This document shows positions 58,839 to 64,000 of a stretch of 64,000 bases of DNA, piece after piece. The notes under the pieces are model-generated. The model searched no databases and had not been told where the DNA came from. It saw only the letters and a list, made by a program, of their open reading frames with translations. The stretch's first letter is position 1, and each line of letters starts with the position of its first letter. The stretch comes from Gentiana macrophylla (lineage: Eukaryota; Streptophyta; Magnoliopsida; Gentianales; Gentianaceae): assembly GCA_026214975.1 (NCBI GenBank), contig CM047805.1:3968001-4032000 (forward strand). Direction: 5' to 3'. A program made the position numbers and the translations under genes.

Positions 58839-59263
58839 AATCTCCACCTTGACTTCAACTTTCACCAGAGTCAAACAGATTTCATAACCAGATGTACTTG
58901 TACCAGATGCATTCATCAATGCCAAATGTATTGGTACCAGACTATCTCCACAAAGATCCACTCCACCGACCGCCTCTCGGTAGAGTTTCCAAAAGCATTA
59001 TATGCTCTCAATATTCGGTAAGTCCAGCAAAGTGAAACTTACTCATTGAATCGGTTTAGTGAACATATCGGCAGGATTATCCTTGGTCTTGATCTTCACA
59101 CTACACCCCTCTTCTCATTTCTCGAAAATGATACGACATCAATATGCTTGGTTCTCTCATGATGAACTCCGATCCTTTGCTAAACATATTGCACTTAGAT
59201 TTGTCACAATATATCTCATCATGATCCACGATATAACCCTAAATCACTGACTAGCCCCTTCAA

Positions 59264-59611
59264 CTAGATACCCTCCTTAGCTGCTTCAATAAGAGCCATG
59301 TATTCTGCTTCAGTAGTTGATAAGGCTACCGTAGCCTGAAGAGTAGCTTTCCAGCTGACCACTGCGTTTCCCAGTGTAAACACATAACCAGCCATTGATT
59401 TTCTACTGTCAACATCACCTGCATAATCAGCATCACAGTAGCCTGTGACCAGACTAGTAACACCTCCATAAATGAGACCAACATCAGCTGTACCCCTCAG
59501 GTACCTGAATATTCTTTTAACAGCTTTCCAGTGTTCGTTTCCAGGTTGAGCCATATACTGCCGACAACACCGATCGCTCGAGCAGATCAGGCCTAAGGCA
59601 TACCATGGCAT
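59264..59611 (-). pseudogene. Tork-like RNaseH
   Basis: YMAQPGNEHWKAVKRIFRYL, GYCDADYAGDVDSRKSMAGY (catalytic D and the SRKS motif) and VALSTTEAEYMALIEAAKE: complete Copia RNaseH C-terminal block in one frame. The N-terminal end changes frame near 59600. Confidence 0.9.
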
Positions 59612-60794
59612 ACATCGATCGCTAATTGCACTAGCATAGGAACTTTGACATATACTCCTTCTCTTGGTGATCGTGAAGCATAAGCAGACAAATGAACATT
59701 TGATGCCATAGAGTGTCTATTGGTTTTTGCAAAGCAGACATCCCAAACTTGGCCAATATCTTTCGCACATAACCTGCTTTGAGACAGGAACAATTTCTTC
59801 TGACTTCTATCTCTCCAGATCTCCATCCCCAAGATTTTCTTGGCTGCACTCAAATCCTTTATTTCAAATTCAGCACTGAGAAGATTCTTCAGATTTTGAA
59901 TATCAGACTTCCTTGCAGCAGCAATCAACATGTCATCCACATACAAGACAAGATAGATATGAGATCCATCTTTCAGCAGACTGTGGTATACACAACAGTC
60001 ATAAGGACTTCTGTTGTAACCCTGCTGAAGCATAAAACTGTCAAACCTTTTATACCACTGCCTTGGAGCTTGCTTCAAACCATACAATGATTTCTTCAAC
60101 TTGCAAACATAATTTTCCTTGCCAGGAACTTGAAAACCCTCAGGCTGTGTCATGTATATCTCCTTATCCACCTCACCATGTAGAAAAGCAGTCTTCACAT
60201 CTAATTGCTCAAGTTCCAGATCTCTTGTGCCACCATTGCTAGTAACACTCTGATTGAAGTGTGTCGACCTTTGGTGAAAATATTTCATCAAAGTCAACCC
60301 TTCCTTTGATCTGAATCCTCTTGCAACCAAACGTGCCTTATACTCCGACCCTTCGCTTTAGTTATTCCTTTTTTTTTCTTGAAAATCCATTTACAAGTCA
60401 CAACTCCCTTGTCAGTAGGCTGTTTGACCAATTCCAAAGTCTGATTCTTCAACAATGACTCCATTTCATCTCCCATGCCAGCATGCCACTGAGATGCTTC
60501 TATACATGTCACTGCTTCCCTGTAAGTAGTAGGTTCAGCAACCTCTACCTCTTCTGCATCTTGGAGTGCATATCCAGCCAAATCATCATACCCATATCTC
60601 CTTGGAGGTATCCCAATATTAGATCTTCTAGGCCTGCTGGGAGCTAGACTCTGCTGATTAATGTTTGTATGACGCCCTACTGAGGTCTCAGTAGGCTGGC
60701 TTGGATCAGATTCTGGTTCATTGCCCAGATCAGTATAGTGTTGATTTGGATCCACTGATTGTTGCATATCAGTAGACTCCACCTGAAGCTCCAC
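59593..60794 (-). pseudogene. Tork-like reverse transcriptase
   Basis: The frame 59593-60330 has QLDVKTAFLHGEVDKEIYMT, VCKLKKSLYGLKQAPRQWYK and LVLYVDDMLIAA with YVDD intact at 59932-59943, then FEIKDLSAAKKILGMEI. The N-terminal part (60294-60794) has TYREAVTCIEASQWHAGMGD and VVTCKWIFKKKKGI; the frames change near 60310 in the ARLVARGF region. All catalytic residues are present. Confidence 0.9.
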
Positions 60795-61740
60795 CTATTT
60801 CTCAACACTATCAGATTCAGCCCTGGTTTTAGATTCAGTAGACCTCCCCACTGATGAGTTTAACATAGAATTTTCATCAAACACAACATCCCTTCTGAGG
60901 ATTACTCTGGACTCTGCTGATGACCAAATTCTATATCCCTTCACTCCATCACCATACCCCACAAACACTCCCTTCTTGGCTCTTGGCTCCAACTTCCTTT
61001 CACTAACATGATAGTAAGCTGTACTTCCAAAAACCCTTAGAACTGAGTAGTCAGCAGGCTTGCCTGCCCACATCTCAAATGGTGTCTTGAGATTGATCAC
61101 AGTGTAAGGACTCCTGTTGATTAAGTAGCAAGCTGTTTTTACAGCCTTTGCCCAAAATCTCCTTGATAAACCAGCTTGAGAAAGCATACATCTTGCCTCT
61201 CCCAAGAGAGTTTGATTCATCCTTTCACTACACCATTCCGCCGAGGTGTATTCCTTACAGGTATGATGTCTGTCAATACCTTCAACTGCACAAAATGAAT
61301 CAAAATCCGTCAGCGAGAATCCGGACCATTATCTCATCACGTAAGCTTCTTGATTTTCTTGCCTAATCGATTCTCCACTAGGGCCTTCCTTCGCTTGAAG
61401 TTCTTGAATGCATCACTTTTGTTCTTCATCATCAAGACTCAAGTCATCCTTGAATAGTCATCTATTAATGACACAAAATATCTTTGACCACCCAATGACT
61501 CAACTTTTGATGGACCCAGCAGATCGAATGGATATAATCAAGTGATGCCTTTGTGTTGTGCAACCCTTTGAGAACTTATCAGTGCAATTTCTCAAACACA
61601 CAATGTTCACAAAAGTCAGATTCTTGACCTTATATCCCCAAGAAAACCTCTTCAAGAAAGAATCAGATACCCTTTCACCCATGTGACATAGTCTCATGTT
61701 CCATAGTGAGTCTCATCGAGATCGGTGAGGCTGTTGAGGA
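60795..61740 (-). pseudogene. Tork-like integrase
   Basis: 60795-61220 is open for 141 codons: LSQAGLSRRFWAKAVKTACY, LINRSPYTVINLKTPFEMWAG and AKKGVFVGYGDGVKGYRIW, the region after the catalytic E. The zinc domain and core lie at 61230-61700 in several frames (RLCHMGE, the start of the HHCC domain). Several short indels here resemble the CHG-type changes in the Athila array. Confidence 0.8.
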
Positions 61741-62905
61741 TGCAACATCAAGCAGTGCAGATCTGATAGATCCTTGTAATATATACAAGGTTCCTCTTGA
61801 TCCCTTTGAGGACTACAATCGAATCTTTGAAGACATTCAATTTGTCCACCTTCACCCTTGAAATTGAGCCCTTGTCGCCCGTAAAAGCGAGAGATATCAA
61901 ATTCTTGGTCATCTGTGGAACATGTCTTACATCTTTCAGTGTACATAATTTACCACCCTCTGTCCTTAACTTTACTGAGCCAATTCCCACAACCTTGCAA
62001 ACCTTGCTGTTGGCTAATAAGTAGAAAACCACTCCTTGTTTGGACAAATATGGTAGGATGCTCCAGAATCAAGTATCCACACATCATTATGGTGTGTAGA
62101 ATCTCCTCAGTAACTAGAAACCAGATCCTCATCGATTGCTCGGTAGCCAAGGCTCTCTTGTGCGAATTGCCTTCCCCTTTGCTTTCTTCTTCCTTGGACA
62201 ATTGGACTTCCAATGTCCCTGCTTCCTTCTGATGAATTACTGAGACATCGTAGACTTAGGACCTTTGGACCCGACTTCTTTTCTTCTTCCTGTCCATATC
62301 CTTTTCCACTATTGTTGCTAGCTACTAGCCCAAAGACTGACTGCCTCATACTAGAAGCCTTGTGCCTAAGCTCCCTGGCATGTAAAGCAGACCTCACATC
62401 CTCCAAAGCTCATCAGATCCTTTCCAACTATGAAAGATCGCACAAAGTTTTCATATGATTTCGTAATGACACCAACAGATTAGAAATTTGCATCTTCATC
62501 TTCAATTTTAACATCAATATTCCTTAAATCAAGTAATATTGTGTTCATCCGATCAAGATGTTCCTCGGTGGACTCCCTTCATGCATCTTGGTGAACAACC
62601 TCTGTTTCAACAACAACTTGTTGGTCAGTGACTTGGTCATATACAGGCTTTCAAACTTCTTCCCCAACTTGGCTGCGGTGTCTTCCTCAGCAACCTCAGT
62701 GATAACATCATCATATAAGCACAACACGATGGTTGAATGTGTTTTCTCTTCCAGCCTGGCATAATCTGTTGCACCTGTATTTGGTTTGTCAGATAAAGGA
62801 CTCCATAAACCCTAATGTTTCAACAGTGCACGCATCTTGATTTGCCACAGACCAAAACTGTTCATTCCTGTAAATTTATCGATTTTCACGTTTACTGCTG
62901 ACATC
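61741..62905 (-). pseudogene. Tork-like gag and protease
   Basis: The start fits ATG 62903-62905 (MSAVNVKIDKFTGMNSFG, then LWQIKMRALL), the usual beginning of Tork gag. 62545-62727 holds FESLYMTKSLTNKLLLKQRL. Near 62200-62225 a GHWKSNCP zinc-knuckle end is visible. The protease/GAG-pre-integrase part (61748-62047) has VCKVVGIGSVKL and LKDVRHVPQMTKNLISL. Frames are broken throughout. Confidence 0.8.
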
Positions 62906-63008
62906 TTTTTTTGCTAAAGATCACAACTTTATCACAGATCCTAGCACCTTACTGAAGGTCTTGGTGAAGATGAAGTTGATCATACAGATTGTTTTCTCCA
63001 GAACCAAG

Positions 63009-63020
63009 CTCTGATACCAC
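63009..63020 (-). promoter_or_regulatory. Tork-like primer-binding site (initiator Met tRNA)
   Basis: Minus strand TGGTATCAGAGC, two bases from the 5' LTR. Confidence 0.9.
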
Positions 63021-63022
63021 CT

Positions 63023-63551
63023 GTTATGAAACTGATGGAGATAACTTCAGATGCAAGAATTAGAAACAGATGCAATCAAACGTAAATAATCAAAGAAGAT
63101 AACTGAAAACAAGAAGAACACAGATTTAACATGGAAAACCCCTCTCAAAGTGAGAGAGATAAAAAAACCACGGGCAGAGAAGAGATCTTTATTATTATGC
63201 ACTGAGTTACAGATTTTTCACACACACAGACAATGCAACAACAATTGTATTTATAGGCACAAATCCCTATACCCTAGCCGTCAGAAATCTTTGTCTGAAA
63301 CACCATAAATACCCCTACATGTGTCCTTCTTTTAATGACACTTTGTATAGTCAGCATCACATAATGTAATTAATGTGAGATGTGGGACCTCATGTATTTA
63401 GTACTCAGCAGCCTTCACCTCGCCGGTGAAGCCTCGATGACTCCACCCTCTTGACCTTACGTAATTGAATACACTTCTCATTTGTCCATCACACAATTTG
63501 AGTCTTCAGATTGGTTCCATCAAATGTAGAGTTTAAGTCACTTTACTGACA
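63023..63551 (-). mobile_element. 5' LTR of the Tork-like element
   Basis: 529 bp, partner of 58320-58838. Minus-strand TATAAATA at 63248-63255. Confidence 0.85.
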
Positions 63552-63556
63552 ATAAT
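63552..63556. other. Target-site duplication ATAAT, right copy
   Basis: Partner of 58315-58319. Confidence 0.75.
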
Positions 63557-64000
63557 CATGGTGAATTCTTTGTCCTTTCTTTTTTGCATCTATTTTGGAC
63601 TCCCATTACTAGTTGCAAGTTGTAGTGTCTTACAACCTAGTGCTCCACTGATGTTTAAATTAAGTAAGCTTATGCTCATTCTACATTTGTCTAAATTGTG
63701 CTTTGGAGCAAATGTTTCAATTGTTCATTATACTTATTAAGTTATAATATATGAAGCTTTGTTCGAGACATTTTGTTTGACTGTTTTGAGATTTTATTTG
63801 TGGTGGATTTGAAATGTTATAACGGCTGTTGTCGTTATCGAATTATTATGGGATGTTATAGTTTATTATGTGCATTTATAATTATATTATTGTGAAATTG
63901 GTGTGTTGATTATAGCTAATTTACGATAATAATAATTATTTTATATAGAATATATAATTTAAGACATGCAAAGCATGCTGTGAATCGTATTTCTATTGGC
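63557..64000. other. Right flank, unclassified AT-rich sequence
   Basis: No motif recognised. A 60-codon plus-strand frame (63558-63740) has a hydrophobic start but nothing supports it as a gene. It is the continuation of the sequence left of 58315. Confidence 0.4.

Larger units (their letters stand above)
58320..63551 (-). mobile_element. Full-length Ty1-copia element, Tork-like, 5.2 kb
   Basis: LTRs 58320-58838 and 63023-63551, TSD ATAAT, initiator-Met PBS at 63009-63020 and a polypurine tract at 58839-58852. The minus-strand order gag, integrase, RT, RNaseH is Copia. Length and motifs (GEVDKEIYMTQPEGF, LSTTEAEYMAL) match the Tnt1/Tork group. Confidence 0.9.

Overview
The window is plant nuclear DNA, probably from a eudicot, made almost entirely of nested LTR retrotransposons. 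Evidence: Ty3-gypsy and Ty1-copia polyproteins, TGT...ACA long terminal repeats (LTRs), initiator-Met and Athila-type primer-binding sites (PBS), 5-bp target-site duplications (TSDs), and no intact host gene. Nearly all retroelement coding is on the minus strand. It looks like pericentromeric or intergenic heterochromatin.

Layout. 1-3925: 3' end and 3' LTR of an old plus-strand Copia element. 3970-5637: truncated Tat-lineage gypsy (RT, protease-side remnant, LTR piece). 5638-42963: a second, younger Tat-lineage gypsy with TSD ATGGT on both sides. Its gag lies at 40118-41890 and its pro-RT-RNaseH-archaeal-type RNaseH-integrase at 8312-13518. Between integrase and 3' LTR it carries a plus-strand (antisense) plant-mobile-domain ORF with its own candidate TATA box and intron. 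Its coding region is split at 13519-40117 by an Athila-lineage gypsy present as a head-to-tail array: four LTRs alternating with three internal domains, with the single TSD TCCAC at the two outer ends. Array copies 2 and 3 are full length; copy 1 has lost about 3.1 kb at its 3' side. 42969-44256: old fragments, including a scrap of Copia gag. 44257-55475: full-length minus-strand Copia with 1.84-kb LTRs and TSD AGTTC, its RT split by an Athila-related solo LTR (47549-49012, TSD CTTTG). 55481-58319: AT-rich sequence with repeated units ending in an initiator-Met PBS and a small LTR. 58320-63551: minus-strand Tork-like Copia, 0.52-kb LTRs, TSD ATAAT. 63557-64000: unclassified.

Relative order of insertion: Tat element into an older LTR-like sequence, then Athila into the Tat coding region, then array formation. 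The solo LTR is younger than the Copia it sits in.

Quality warning. The three Athila copies, and the paired LTRs elsewhere, differ mostly at CAG/CTG positions, often as indels (CTG read as CG, CCG or TTG). This is the plant CHG methylation context. Many frameshifts and stops here may therefore be residual long-read basecalling errors rather than real mutations, so 'pseudogene' calls on these elements are provisional.

Strongest observations: the three-unit Athila tandem array, the antisense spliced-looking plant-mobile-domain gene in the Tat element, and the CHG-linked error pattern.
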